This document shows positions 44,901 through 53,908 of a stretch of 64,000 nucleotides of DNA, one piece after another. A model generated the notes under the pieces. That model was given only the letters and a program-made list of their open reading frames with translations, was not told the DNA's origin and did not search any database. The DNA comes from Pseudobdellovibrionaceae bacterium (GTDB taxonomy: Bacteria; Bdellovibrionota; Bdellovibrionia; Bdellovibrionales; Bdellovibrionaceae): contig JAEUWH010000026.1 in assembly GCA_016785955.1 (NCBI GenBank), positions 1 to 64,000 on the forward strand, read 5' to 3'. How positions within the stretch are numbered: the first letter of the stretch is position 1; each line of letters starts with the position of its first letter. The translations under genes and the position numbers were made by a program.

Positions 44901-45758
44901 ATGCATCGTTTTTCACTCTTTTTACTGATTTCAGTTTTTATCCACATCGCCTTTTATTTTTCGGTGTACTATACGCCGGCGGCGCCTAAAAAAAGTGAAA
45001 CGATCGACGTTTCCTATATTGAAGCCACACCAAAAGTCGTCGAGCCCAAGGATAAACTGGAAAAAAATCGGCAAATTGTTGATCAAGAAGATCAGGCGTT
45101 GAACAACGAAATTCCTGAGGATGAATTCTACCTAAGTAAAAACAATCAAAAGGTTTTAAAGCCCACCGTTGCGCGTGAAAAAGGCGAGTTTAAAAATACA
45201 AAGCAAAACAAATCGCCTCAGAAAGCATCACCTTCGCAGACATCGGCGCCGGCCATTGCCAAAAAAAATGAAAAGTTTAATCCCCTTTCAGACATGACGG
45301 CCAGTTTTAAACAAAAAAGTTTCGACACGATGGCCAGTAATCATCCCTCGAGCTCGGCAGCGGTCAGCCAAACACAGGATTATTTAAAAAATACAGCTTT
45401 AGGAGTGGAAACGATTTTAAGTACTAAAGAGTTTAAATATTACACTTATTTTAATCGTATCCGTAAACAACTGTCCGAGCACTGGGAACCAAAAGTGCGG
45501 GATAAATTAACAAAAATGTTTCGCCAAGGACGCACCATTGCCTCGAACCAAGATCGCACCACAAAATTATTGATTATCTTGGACCAAAAAGGTGTCCTAG
45601 TGAACGTTCAGCTTGTCAGTGACTCTGGCGTAAAAGATCTGGATGAAGCCGCGATGGAATCATTTCGATCGGCAGCGCCGTTTCCCAATCCCCCCAAAGG
45701 AATTGTGGATCCCGATGGCACCGTAAAAATTCGCTGGGATTTTATTTTGGAGTCCTAG
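44901..45758 (+). CDS. TonB-like energy transducer protein
   Basis: A 285-aa protein with an N-terminal transmembrane anchor (RFSLFLLISVFIHIAFYFSV), a long charged Lys/Pro/Gln-rich spacer (about residues 30-175), and a C-terminal TonB_C-like domain. That domain begins YFNRIRKQLSEHWEPKVRDK and contains KLLIILDQKGVLVNVQLVSD and the closing KIRWDFIL. This is the TonB/AgmX arrangement. No ExbB or ExbD genes are adjacent, so its partner is unknown. The ATG at 44901 lacks a clear ribosome site. Confidence 0.8.
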   Translation: MHRFSLFLLISVFIHIAFYFSVYYTPAAPKKSETIDVSYIEATPKVVEPKDKLEKNRQIVDQEDQALNNEIPEDEFYLSKNNQKVLKPTVAREKGEFKNTKQNKSPQKASPSQTSAPAIAKKNEKFNPLSDMTASFKQKSFDTMASNHPSSSAAVSQTQDYLKNTALGVETILSTKEFKYYTYFNRIRKQLSEHWEPKVRDKLTKMFRQGRTIASNQDRTTKLLIILDQKGVLVNVQLVSDSGVKDLDEAAMESFRSAAPFPNPPKGIVDPDGTVKIRWDFILES

Positions 45759-45839
45759 GGCGTGTCCTCATCTGCCTAGCCGTCGCTGAGTCTAGAAAAA
45801 CGATCTGGGACTCTATTCAATGACGGTTTCTGCCGAAAC
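45755..45839. repeat. Direct-repeat pair, copy 2 (CTAGGGCGTGTC ... TTCTGCCGAAAC)
   Basis: The same two 12-base words as at 44840-44893, now 61 bases apart instead of 30. The first overlaps the stop codon of the TonB-like gene. They bracket that gene at both ends. Confidence 0.65.
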
Positions 45840-46007
45840 GACCGGTATGCCACCAACCCCTCAATTTATATTGTTACTGGACACGATTTTGTTAGAACAT
45901 AAACTCAATTTTGTCTTGCACTTACGGACAAGCTCCTTTATTTATAAAATCACCAAAGTCTTAATCTTTTTAAGCACTTATCTAACCATTAACGAAGGTG
46001 TGAGAGT

Positions 46008-48788
46008 ATGAAACTACCGGATCGCAAAACCCTAGAAACCATCGCGCAACGAGCTCACTATTTAGCCACTCAAATGATTTTCCAAGCCAATCACCGCACG
46101 GATAAAGCCAAGGGAGATCCTAAAATTGGGGGACACGCGTCGGCGTCGGCCAGCGCCTTACATATCATGGGGGCTTTACACTTAGTCGTCAAAACAGGTT
46201 TCGATCATATTGCGAATAAGCCTCACGCTTCGCCCACAGACCACTCGTATAACTACCTGATGGATTTATTTTTAAATAAAGATTTATCTCGTCTTTCGCT
46301 GGACGATGCGAACACGGCGATGATGGGACTGCGCAAATACTCTCAAAATGGTGAGCCAGTATTTCAATCTTATCACTCGACTTACGATTCTGATAACCAT
46401 AATTTTTTTCCTTCAGGCACTGTGGGAATCCCGCCTGTTCAGGCCGGCTATTTGGCCCTGGCATATCGTTACGCCAAAGAACATAATTACGAAGTTCCCG
46501 AAGCGCATTTCTGGGCCTTGACCGGAGACTCTGAATTTCGTGAAGGCAGTATGTACGAAGCCGTTCCTGATTTTGCCGAACGTGAAATTGGCAACTTAAC
46601 TTGGATTGTTGATTACAATCGCCAATCTTTGGATGGACATCGCATTTCCAATAAGAAAATTATGGATGGAACCGATGCGGATCGCATCGAACGCACCATG
46701 GCCGCCAATGGCTGGGAAGTCATTCAAGTTCGCCACGGATCTAAACGCAAAGAACTTTTCGCCAAGTCCGGTGGCGAGTTGTTTAAAAAGTTTTTAGAAG
46801 AGGACTTGGAAGATTATGAATTACAAGCCTTGCTTTTGGTGAAAGACATGAAGGCTTTGAAAAAAGGCATCGCCAAAGAACATCCCAACATGAAAAAGTT
46901 CTTGGACTCGGTCGGCGACGAGGATTTATACCAAGCCATTCGTGATTTCGGTGGTCATGATATGCATTTATTGGCTGAAGCCATGCTGACCTCCAAGAAA
47001 AGCACACGCAAACCTACGATCATTATTGCCCATACGTTAAAAGGTTGGGGTTTAAAAATGGCCGCCGCGCCAGGCAACCACAGCGCGCTTCCGAACGAGG
47101 ACGAAATCGAAGAATTGCGCAAACGCCAAGGCCTGACGGGCTCGGCACTGTTTGCCCGATTTGACGAAGCCTCGATGGAAGGAAAATTTTTGAAAAATCG
47201 CGGTGATGAGCTTTGGAAACAAATCAAGGCACAACATGAATTGAAAGAGAAAAACAAAGCGAGTTTTGAAAAACAAATCGGTGCGCATGGCCCACTGCCC
47301 GTGTCTTTGGAGATCAACACGAAAATGACCAGTTATCCGCATACTCAGTGGATGTTGGGCCAGCTGACCGCCAAATTAACTCGTATTTCAAATACTTCAC
47401 TTGATAACAAAGAAAAACCTCTGACTGCGGCCGAGAAGCCTTGGAAAGTTCCCGGCGAGTTATTGATTTCAATGGCTCCCGACGTCGGCACCAGCACGAA
47501 TTTGAATCCCGCAATGGATGGTAAAATTTTTGGGGCTCCGGTCGTCACAGACGTCGAAACTGAATTAGGGGTTAAAGATAACAAACTCCCAGATCTGGTT
47601 CCTGGCGAAGAAGTTTCTGACCGTTATTTGCGATTTGAAATTGCCGAAGGCAACGTGATGAGCTGTGTGGGCTCATTCGGCCGTATGCGTGATACGCTGG
47701 GCATTCCGATATTACCTTTGATGACGGTGTATGATTTCTTTATCAAACGGGCCATGGACCAATATTTTTACAACCTGTACTGGAAAAGTAGCTTTATCTT
47801 GGTGGGTACGCCGTCTGGTGTGACGCTGTCTCCAGAGGGCGCTCAGCATGGATGGAAGTCTGACTTCCAAATCCCCAATCAAATCACCTGGGAGCCGTTC
47901 TTTTGCCAAGAGCTGGATTGGATTTTGTGCGATTCGGTTCGCCGCCATGTCACTTACGATAACGAAGGCCGCAACGGTGTCTTAATTCGTGGAGTGACTC
48001 GAGGTGCGGAACAAAAAGATTTCTTAACGTACCTGAAAAAACAAACGCGATTTAAAACATCACCGGGTGTATTGTGTCGCTCCGAGTACCTGCTAGAGGG
48101 AGCAACTGCCGAAGATCAAATCGAATCCATCCCGGAGAACGATATGATGGAAACGGTTCGCCAAGAGGTTTTAAAAGGGGCCTACTACTTGATTAATTAC
48201 CAAGGCTATGCCGGTTACAATCCTGGCGAGAACGTCGTTAATATTTTCTCGATGGGGTCCATGACCACGGAAGCGATCAAGGCTTCAGAGATTTTATTAT
48301 CAAAAGGTATTTATGCCAATGTGATCGTGGTCACGTCCTCTGATTTATTATGTGGCCAGCAAGCACATGAAACAAATTACCACTATTTGAAGCATGAATT
48401 GGGTATTAATTCCAACCTTTACATTAACACAAAGGGTGAATTGAACACCAGCGATCTGGTCCTAGTCGCAGGTAACCGCGTGCCCGTGGTTTCCGTTCAC
48501 GATGGCGAGCCCGGCTTGCTGGATAACTTAGGCTCGATCATCGGAACCAAACAAGAATCTTGTGCCGTTCGCAAACATTCAAAATGTGGTCGCCCGGAAG
48601 AGATTTATCACTTCCATGGCATCGATGCGGAATCAGTCGTTGAAGCAACCGGCAAAGCCTTATCCGAGACAGCGCTAGAAAAAGTGATGGTATCCAAACA
48701 AACATTGGGACAGCTAGGTTTAGCAGAACAAACAGAAACGCAGTGGCAAGAGCTTTGGCCTAAAACTTCACAAACGCAACGGCATTAA
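46008..48788 (+). CDS. aceE: Pyruvate dehydrogenase E1-type (AceE-like) thiamine-diphosphate enzyme
   Basis: A 926-aa homodimeric-type 2-oxoacid dehydrogenase E1 or transketolase-fold enzyme. The N-terminal half has the cofactor-binding region FWALTGDSEFREGSMYEA and WIVDYNRQSLDGHRI; AceE has a GDG...NLQRLDG pattern there. The central part has ATTAVCV-like helix blocks and DVGTSTNLNPAMDGKIFGAP. The C-terminal part is the transketolase C domain. The E2 and E3 subunits are not adjacent, and the catalytic motif differs from E. coli AceE, so the exact oxoacid is uncertain. Its ATG at 46008 has AAGGTGTGAG upstream. A strong terminator follows. Confidence 0.85.
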   Translation: MKLPDRKTLETIAQRAHYLATQMIFQANHRTDKAKGDPKIGGHASASASALHIMGALHLVVKTGFDHIANKPHASPTDHSYNYLMDLFLNKDLSRLSLDDANTAMMGLRKYSQNGEPVFQSYHSTYDSDNHNFFPSGTVGIPPVQAGYLALAYRYAKEHNYEVPEAHFWALTGDSEFREGSMYEAVPDFAEREIGNLTWIVDYNRQSLDGHRISNKKIMDGTDADRIERTMAANGWEVIQVRHGSKRKELFAKSGGELFKKFLEEDLEDYELQALLLVKDMKALKKGIAKEHPNMKKFLDSVGDEDLYQAIRDFGGHDMHLLAEAMLTSKKSTRKPTIIIAHTLKGWGLKMAAAPGNHSALPNEDEIEELRKRQGLTGSALFARFDEASMEGKFLKNRGDELWKQIKAQHELKEKNKASFEKQIGAHGPLPVSLEINTKMTSYPHTQWMLGQLTAKLTRISNTSLDNKEKPLTAAEKPWKVPGELLISMAPDVGTSTNLNPAMDGKIFGAPVVTDVETELGVKDNKLPDLVPGEEVSDRYLRFEIAEGNVMSCVGSFGRMRDTLGIPILPLMTVYDFFIKRAMDQYFYNLYWKSSFILVGTPSGVTLSPEGAQHGWKSDFQIPNQITWEPFFCQELDWILCDSVRRHVTYDNEGRNGVLIRGVTRGAEQKDFLTYLKKQTRFKTSPGVLCRSEYLLEGATAEDQIESIPENDMMETVRQEVLKGAYYLINYQGYAGYNPGENVVNIFSMGSMTTEAIKASEILLSKGIYANVIVVTSSDLLCGQQAHETNYHYLKHELGINSNLYINTKGELNTSDLVLVAGNRVPVVSVHDGEPGLLDNLGSIIGTKQESCAVRKHSKCGRPEEIYHFHGIDAESVVEATGKALSETALEKVMVSKQTLGQLGLAEQTETQWQELWPKTSQTQRH

Positions 48789-48849
48789 CATCGCCCGTAT
48801 TACAAGCGTTGAAAAAAAGTTTCCCGGTTTTTTAAAACCGCGCATAAAA

Positions 48850-48885
48850 AAACCCAAGGCTTTTAAACCTTGGGTTTTTATTTTT
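48850..48885 (+). terminator. Terminator of the aceE-like gene
   Basis: AACCCAAGG (48851-48859) and CCTTGGGTT (48868-48876) form a 9-bp stem around an eight-base loop, followed by a T-rich tract. A strong factor-independent terminator. Confidence 0.9.
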
Positions 48886-48936
48886 TCGATCATTTTTTCC
48901 TAATTATTTCGGTTCAGCTCTTTCAGCCCAATGATT

Positions 48937-49107
48937 TCAGCTCAACTGCTTGGGCGTGTTGGCTTCCCAGGATTGCAATTTGGAATTCAATTGATCCATT
49001 GCCCAATAATAAGTTGCATGCTTTCTAGCGATGATATCCACGTTTTCATAACGAGAAGAAACGTGGACATGGTATTTGATAAAATCCGATAGAGCAATTC
49101 CTCGATC
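48937..49107 (-). pseudogene. Possible C-terminal remnant of a decayed gene
   Basis: A 56-codon open frame on the minus strand with protein-like composition (DRGIALSDFIKYHVHVSSRY, then DIIARKHATYYWAMDQL). It is cut off upstream by an in-frame TGA (49108-49110) and has no suitable start codon near its beginning. No family was recognised. It could be a fragment of a lost gene, or chance. The rest of the 472-base gap (48789-49260) holds the terminator above, a palindrome and the mutY leader. Confidence 0.35.
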
Positions 49108-49142
49108 TCAAAAATACTAGGTAAAATTAACGAGAAGGATCT

Positions 49143-49156
49143 TTAGCAATTGCTAA
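49143..49156. promoter_or_regulatory. 14-bp perfect palindrome upstream of mutY
   Basis: TTAGCAATTGCTAA is fully self-complementary and lies about 100 bases upstream of the mutY start in AT-rich DNA, where a dimeric regulator could bind. No regulator is known for it. Confidence 0.45.
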
Positions 49157-49243
49157 CTCGCTTTTATAATTAAAAAATTGATTAATCGTTAGTTTTTAAC
49201 AACAACCCAAGGTTTTTGACTTTACTTTTTTGAGGTTTTCTCT

Positions 49244-49264
49244 ATGAATAGAAACATCCTATGA
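49244..49264 (+). promoter_or_regulatory. Six-codon upstream reading frame overlapping the mutY start
   Basis: ATG-AAT-AGA-AAC-ATC-CTA-TGA (MNRNIL) has TGAGG nine bases before it and its TGA overlaps the mutY ATG as ATGA. mutY itself lacks a ribosome site, so this short frame may couple translation into mutY. Confidence 0.45.
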
Positions 49265-50289
49265 AATCAAATTCCGCTAACTATTTAGCCGAAATCAAAA
49301 ATGATTCTCTCGCATTGGCAGCATGGTATAAAACGAACCAGCGCAAATTACCATGGCGTGAGTCAAAGAACCCCTACTATATATGGATTTCTGAGGTCAT
49401 GCTCCAGCAGACAACCGTTGCCGCTGTTATGCCCTACTTCGAACGCTTCATTACTCGATTTCCGACATTGTCTCAACTAGCCGATGCTCCTTTGGATCAT
49501 GTTCTAGAAATGTGGAGTGGACTTGGTTACTATAGCCGTGCCCGCAACCTGCATAAAGCGGCTCAATCCCTAAATGCAGTTCCTTTTCCAATCACGCATC
49601 AAGAACTCATCAAATTTCCTGGCCTCGGTCCCTATACCGCGCGCGCGGTGACTAGCATCGCGTTTGGTGATCGTGCGGGAGTGGTGGACGGCAATGTTAT
49701 TCGCGTCCTTTGCCGTCGCTGGGGACTGAAACTAGAATGGTGGAAGAACAAAGAAAAAGACAAATTACAAATCATTGCTGACGATTTGGTTCAACATGGC
49801 GATCCCAGCATGGTGAACCAGGGCCTGATGGAGCTTGGTGCGACTGTTTGCTCACGTGAAAAACCTATCTGTGGACTGTGCCCATGGAACAAAAGTTGCC
49901 TGGCCTTTAAGACTAATCAAGTTGCCGAACTTCCTTTGCGCAAACCTAAAAAGGAAAAATCTTTATGGCTATACAACCCCGAGATTGTACAGAAGAATAG
50001 TCAAATTTTGTTAGCTAAGAACTTGGCTATACCGGTCCTGAGCCGAATGTGGATGATTCCGGGAACAGTACAGAAAATCACTAAAAAACCCTCTGCCTAT
50101 GACTTTACCCATTCTGTAACTGATCATATTATCTATGTAGTTTCACAACGGCCTAGCCCTCGCCGTCACTCGACGTCAATCATCAGCAAAAAGGACATAG
50201 ATCATTTAAAATGGATCCCTATTAGCGATATTGGAAAATATTCGCAAAGCTCTTTGACCAAAAAACTTTTGAAAAAGTGGGATCTATAG
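49261..50289 (+). CDS. mutY: A/G-specific adenine glycosylase
   Basis: A 342-aa base-excision repair enzyme that removes adenine mispaired with 8-oxoguanine. It opens PWRESKNPYYIWISEVMLQQ with the catalytic Glu45. The helix-hairpin-helix block is FPGLGPYTARAVTSIAFGD, with the catalytic Asp143 in VVDGNVIRV. The four iron-sulfur cysteines are C197, C204, C207 and C213 with the usual 6-2-5 spacing. The C-terminal NUDIX-like recognition domain is present (GTVQK...YDFTHSVTDH). Length is standard. Translation probably depends on the upstream short frame. Confidence 0.96.
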   Translation: MKSNSANYLAEIKNDSLALAAWYKTNQRKLPWRESKNPYYIWISEVMLQQTTVAAVMPYFERFITRFPTLSQLADAPLDHVLEMWSGLGYYSRARNLHKAAQSLNAVPFPITHQELIKFPGLGPYTARAVTSIAFGDRAGVVDGNVIRVLCRRWGLKLEWWKNKEKDKLQIIADDLVQHGDPSMVNQGLMELGATVCSREKPICGLCPWNKSCLAFKTNQVAELPLRKPKKEKSLWLYNPEIVQKNSQILLAKNLAIPVLSRMWMIPGTVQKITKKPSAYDFTHSVTDHIIYVVSQRPSPRRHSTSIISKKDIDHLKWIPISDIGKYSQSSLTKKLLKKWDL

Positions 50290-50301
50290 ACGACCCACGT
50301 C

Positions 50302-50324
50302 GCGTCCTTACCCACCTAGGACGC
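50302..50324 (+). terminator. Hairpin downstream of mutY
   Basis: GCGTCCT (50302-50308) pairs with AGGACGC (50318-50324) across a nine-base loop. The following T run is weak, so it is a possible terminator. Confidence 0.45.
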
Positions 50325-50396
50325 ACGTCTTTGGTCAGGGACAGCATCTACCAAATTTGAGGTCTAAGTTGTTTTGGAGTTGATGATTTCACTGTC

Positions 50397-50417
50397 AAAT
50401 TTGATATCATCAAATTT
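50397..50417. promoter_or_regulatory. Inverted repeat touching the lipoprotein start codon
   Basis: AAATTTGAT (50397-50405), three bases, ATCAAATTT (50409-50417), immediately followed by ATG at 50418. A third copy of the word CAAATTTGA occurs at 50352-50360. The repeat occupies the place of the ribosome site. Confidence 0.6.
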
Positions 50418-51416
50418 ATGAGAAAAATTATTTATCTTGAAATGATGGCGATCCTGATGGCAGGACTCATCATGATCGGCACGCTCGGTTGCAGCAGCAA
50501 AAAGCCAAAAACAGAGATGGCCAACCTGCCAATGTCTCTTCCGCTGCAAAGCACTTCGATCTCTGCCGAAGTCGAATGCTTTCATCCCCAGTTTTCCTAT
50601 CGGGGTGATCAAATTCTGTATATTTGTCAGGAAAAAAAATTTAATTCTCAACCACAACTTTTTATCGAAGATCTCAATACCGGCTTAAAGAAACAGATGA
50701 CGTTCCAAGATGGCGAATTGAAAGCCGCCCATTTTTTACGTCCCGACTTGCTAGTCTATCTATCCAGCACAGACACCAGAAAAGAAAATGTCCCCCTACT
50801 GTCTTCGATTTCCAAGCCTCTGGATGTTCTTCAGATGTATTCGTTTGATCTTCGTAATGACGAGATCGAACGAATCACGGAAAATAATCTTGATGAAATT
50901 TTCGTTGTTCCTTTGAAAAATATCGATCCCAAAGTCGCATTTGTTCGCATTGAATCTGGAACCTACAAAGTTTATCAAAAAAACTTGGCTAACAAGAGTG
51001 AGAAAATCATTTTTAAATCCAATCATCCTATTTCAGAAATTGGCGTCAGCGATGCAAACCAAATTCTGGTGGTGGAGGACACGGGTTACAAGAAGATGGT
51101 CCGCCTTATTGAAAATGCGCAAAAACAAACCTTGTGGCCCGAATTCAAAAGGGACTCTCAATCTTTTTATTTGGACAGTAAAACTGGGGAACTTGAGTAT
51201 TTGGATTCAATGAAAATTAAATCCATCTCGCTGAAGAACTTATGTGAAAGTGAACTTTTTTCATTTTCAGAACCGATATTAGAGTTTCAAAAATCGCCCG
51301 TCGTAGATAACTTGTATGTCTACACGACTTTGGTTCAGGGCCTACGTCGTATTGAACGCAAAGTTATTCCCAAAAGCCCGGCCCAGCCTTGCAAAAAAAT
51401 TGTAAGACGGCGATAA
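50418..51416 (+). CDS. Propeller-like lipoprotein of unknown function
   Basis: A 332-aa protein with a lipoprotein signal (MMAILMAGLIMIGTLGCSS, lipobox LGC). A mature part made of repeating beta-type segments follows (AEVECFHPQFSYRGDQILYI, QLFIEDLNTGLKKQMTFQDG, LQMYSFDLRNDEIERITENN), a pattern like TolB/WD40-type propellers. Function is unknown. The normal ribosome site is replaced by an inverted repeat. The next gene starts 7 bases later, so they are likely an operon. Confidence 0.72.
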   Translation: MRKIIYLEMMAILMAGLIMIGTLGCSSKKPKTEMANLPMSLPLQSTSISAEVECFHPQFSYRGDQILYICQEKKFNSQPQLFIEDLNTGLKKQMTFQDGELKAAHFLRPDLLVYLSSTDTRKENVPLLSSISKPLDVLQMYSFDLRNDEIERITENNLDEIFVVPLKNIDPKVAFVRIESGTYKVYQKNLANKSEKIIFKSNHPISEIGVSDANQILVVEDTGYKKMVRLIENAQKQTLWPEFKRDSQSFYLDSKTGELEYLDSMKIKSISLKNLCESELFSFSEPILEFQKSPVVDNLYVYTTLVQGLRRIERKVIPKSPAQPCKKIVRRR

Positions 51417-51423
51417 TTGTTTT

Positions 51424-51960
51424 ATGTATCACACTATGAACGTCTTAATTTTATCTTGCCTGGTGGCTCTTACGTCTTGGTCCGCTCCTTATCCCGTCAC
51501 GGCCACTTCGATCGTTACAGATCCTGAAGAGGGACGGTTTCTAGAACCCCATGGTTTTCTGCTGAAAACTAAAAATTTAAAATGGACCATAGTACCCGAC
51601 GAAAAAACTTCGATATTTCAAACATTCCGTTTTGCCCCTCTCCATAACCAAACAGCGCAGATGACGGTACGTAAGGACGATCTGGGGCAGCACAAAAACC
51701 TGGAAGTGTATGCCAAAAAATGGATGCGCGAATACCCTCAATACGGTTTCGAAATATTGGTTACTCGTAACATGCAACTGGGCGGGGGAGACGCGCTGTT
51801 GGTAGACCTTGTTCATCGGGCCAAAAACCAGCAAATTCGGCAGATGGTTCTGCACAAGAATAAAAAGATCGTGATTCTAACCTGCCTTGATGAAATCGCC
51901 AAGTTTCGCGCGACCGTTTCCGAGTGTAACCAAATGATGACGTCGTTCTCCTGGAAATAA
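51424..51960 (+). CDS. Exported protein of unknown function (possible PsbP/DcrB-like fold)
   Basis: A 178-aa protein with a signal peptide (NVLILSCLVALTSWSA). The mature domain has the order of beta strands and helices seen in PsbP/DcrB-like proteins: LKWTIVPDEKTSIFQTFRFA, KKWMREYPQYGFEI, GGGDALLVDLVHR, QMVLHKNKKIVILTC. This is a fold suggestion only. The start could be ATG at 51424 or 51436. It is 7 bases after the lipoprotein gene. Confidence 0.6.
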   Translation: MYHTMNVLILSCLVALTSWSAPYPVTATSIVTDPEEGRFLEPHGFLLKTKNLKWTIVPDEKTSIFQTFRFAPLHNQTAQMTVRKDDLGQHKNLEVYAKKWMREYPQYGFEILVTRNMQLGGGDALLVDLVHRAKNQQIRQMVLHKNKKIVILTCLDEIAKFRATVSECNQMMTSFSWK

Positions 51961-52058
51961 TTTCCAACGCGAATACATAGCTGATTCTGCGTTTCATCAG
52001 CGTCTTCTAGACCACCTGCTGTTACTTTTATTCCGCACGAATAGGGAGTATTTTTAAG

Positions 52059-52085
52059 AGGCGCTACGTTGTTTTCTGAGCGCCT
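52059..52085. repeat. Hairpin overlapping the end of the second SPFH gene
   Basis: AGGCGCT and AGCGCCT form a 7-bp stem around 13 bases, the same arms as the hairpin at 5274-5297. It includes the TAG of the minus-strand gene ending at 52064. There is no T run, so termination is uncertain. Confidence 0.5.
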
Positions 52086-52942
52086 ATCAGATCAGCTAAC
52101 ATCCCGTGAGACTTCGGCAACAGAACGATCTCGCCGGCACTCTCGTTCATCTTTTCAAACTCAAGAGTCGCGAACAAGGCTTCGGCGACATCTTTGTCTT
52201 GAGAAATATCTTGCAACGCTTTTCCTAAAATTTGCGGATGAATCGCCGAGGCTTTCGCAAACTCTACCGATGCCGTTCGCTGGGCAGAACTGGTGATGAT
52301 GTTCACCTGGTTTTCACCATCTTGCTTGATCGAACTTGTCACCTGTCGCAAGCGATTGACAACTTTACTTTCGATCTCGCGAATCATGTTATGATCCCGG
52401 AAATGCACTTTTCTGATATAAACCGAACCCAGCTTATAACCCCATTCCTGCGACTTTTGCGTGACTTCTTCACGCAGATTTTGACTCAGTTCGTGACGGT
52501 CAGAGAGCAGTTTCACCAATGGCAAATTGCTTAAAGTCCGCACCGAGGCATTGCTGACATTGGCCGACAAAGAACCCTTTGGATCCGTATTTTTAAATAA
52601 ATACGACATCGGACTACTGATGAACATTTCGTACCAAATACCCACCCCCATCGGTGCGCCCTCTTCAGAATTCACCGGCTGGCTGCGAAGATACACTTGG
52701 TCCATTCGTAAATCTAAGACGTACACACGGCCAAGTATATTAATGACAAATGCTTTCCACGTCAGTCGCGGCCACAGAAAGTGAAGTCCCGGCTCATCAA
52801 CGATCTCAACAACTTTTCCAAACAGCGTGTACACTTGGCACGTCGATTCTTGTACGGTCGTATAAAATAAAAAGAAGCGAAGAACTTTAAGAGTTAAAAC
52901 TTCAAAAATTAAAGCAGATATAAAGCCAATGATAATTTCCAC
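52064..52942 (-). CDS. SPFH/band 7 membrane protein (second of pair)
   Basis: A 292-aa protein with a single N-terminal membrane segment (IIIGFISALIFEVLTLKVLRF) and the SPFH domain that starts ESTCQVYTLFGKVVEIVDEP and continues GLHFLWPRLTWKAFVINILG. A long helical part follows with the typical SAQRTASVEFAKASAI segment. Start is GTG at 52942, with GGAG overlapping the stop of the upstream SPFH gene. Together with that gene it resembles the HflK/HflC arrangement, though neither sequence is close enough to name. Confidence 0.85.
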   Translation of the reverse strand: MEIIIGFISALIFEVLTLKVLRFFLFYTTVQESTCQVYTLFGKVVEIVDEPGLHFLWPRLTWKAFVINILGRVYVLDLRMDQVYLRSQPVNSEEGAPMGVGIWYEMFISSPMSYLFKNTDPKGSLSANVSNASVRTLSNLPLVKLLSDRHELSQNLREEVTQKSQEWGYKLGSVYIRKVHFRDHNMIREIESKVVNRLRQVTSSIKQDGENQVNIITSSAQRTASVEFAKASAIHPQILGKALQDISQDKDVAEALFATLEFEKMNESAGEIVLLPKSHGMLADLIGAQKTT

Positions 52943-52945
52943 GAG

Positions 52946-53908
52946 TTACTCCGTTGGGAAGATGATTTTGTCAGCTTTCTTGATGACTTTAAGACGCGCA
53001 TTCCTGATGAAATTTTTTAGAACATCAGGACCACTGCGTTTCAACTCTTTCAGCTGATTTGAAAGAGCAATCAATGGTTCCACTTCAGCCTGGGCACGGA
53101 ATGTTTCGATTTCGACCGCGCGCCGAGATTGTACAATCGTCTGATCGGCACTGGCTTTCGCCAGACTGATCTCGGACGAGACGTTATTATGTGCGGTATT
53201 GATCGCGGCCAGTGCCGACTCAACTTCATGAGGTGGCTCGATACCCGTAATCAGCGACGCATCTAAAATAATTCCGTAGCGTGCGTTCGAACTGACACAC
53301 TCACGAACCATGGTGTCGTTCAGTTCTTTCAAATTTTTACGAAGATCATTGATCGAAACGGCTTCAGAGATATTGATATCACCAGGGGTTTGCACTTGTT
53401 TATGTTCGGCACCAAAATTTGCAATTCGCTCACGCAGAACCGAAACGAAATAGCCCATAACATGCACGATCGGATTTTTAATTCCAAATACATAGGCATA
53501 TAAATTTTGTTCAGAAATTCGATAACGAATTTGTCCCGTCAAACCGATATTCAATTGATCCTTGGTCACGGCTTCCAAAATCGTTCCGTTACTATTGGCG
53601 CTTAGGCTTTCAGGATCATAAGCCATATTCATTGTTTCGATAGCGATCGACACCTTGATGACTTTTTCCCAAGGAAATTTAAAATGAAGCCCCGGACCAA
53701 TCGATTCCAAGATTGGAAAATTATATCTTTGCTTTTCTTCTTCCGTTAAAGATTCTGACACCACCGAGCCGGCCGTCATTTGCCCGGGTAAGCGCTGAGC
53801 CCGGCCAAAGATAGTTTTCACTCCACGCTCGTTTTGATCAATAGTATAAAAACCAGAAACGATACATCGAATGATGAAGTAAATAAGCACACCTAATATA
53901 AAAGCCAT
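52946..53908 (-). CDS. SPFH/band 7 membrane protein (first of pair)
   Basis: A 320-aa protein with an N-terminal membrane helix (AFILGVLIYFIIRCIVSGFY) and an SPFH domain: YTIDQNERGVKTIFGRAQRL, then FPILESIGPGLHFKFPWEKV, RYRISEQNLYAYVFGIKNP, and the C-terminal helix EISLAKASADQTIVQSRRAV. The equivalents are HflK-like proteins that control FtsH and membrane domains. GAGGTGATAT precedes the ATG. It is translated just before the second SPFH gene, with three bases between. Confidence 0.87.
   Translation of the reverse strand: MAFILGVLIYFIIRCIVSGFYTIDQNERGVKTIFGRAQRLPGQMTAGSVVSESLTEEEKQRYNFPILESIGPGLHFKFPWEKVIKVSIAIETMNMAYDPESLSANSNGTILEAVTKDQLNIGLTGQIRYRISEQNLYAYVFGIKNPIVHVMGYFVSVLRERIANFGAEHKQVQTPGDINISEAVSINDLRKNLKELNDTMVRECVSSNARYGIILDASLITGIEPPHEVESALAAINTAHNNVSSEISLAKASADQTIVQSRRAVEIETFRAQAEVEPLIALSNQLKELKRSGPDVLKNFIRNARLKVIKKADKIIFPTE

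Noticed and set aside
45820-46011. 63-aa plus-strand frame between the TonB-like gene and aceE
   Set aside because: No signal or motif, poor ribosome site, ends four bases into aceE, and lies on the repeat block.
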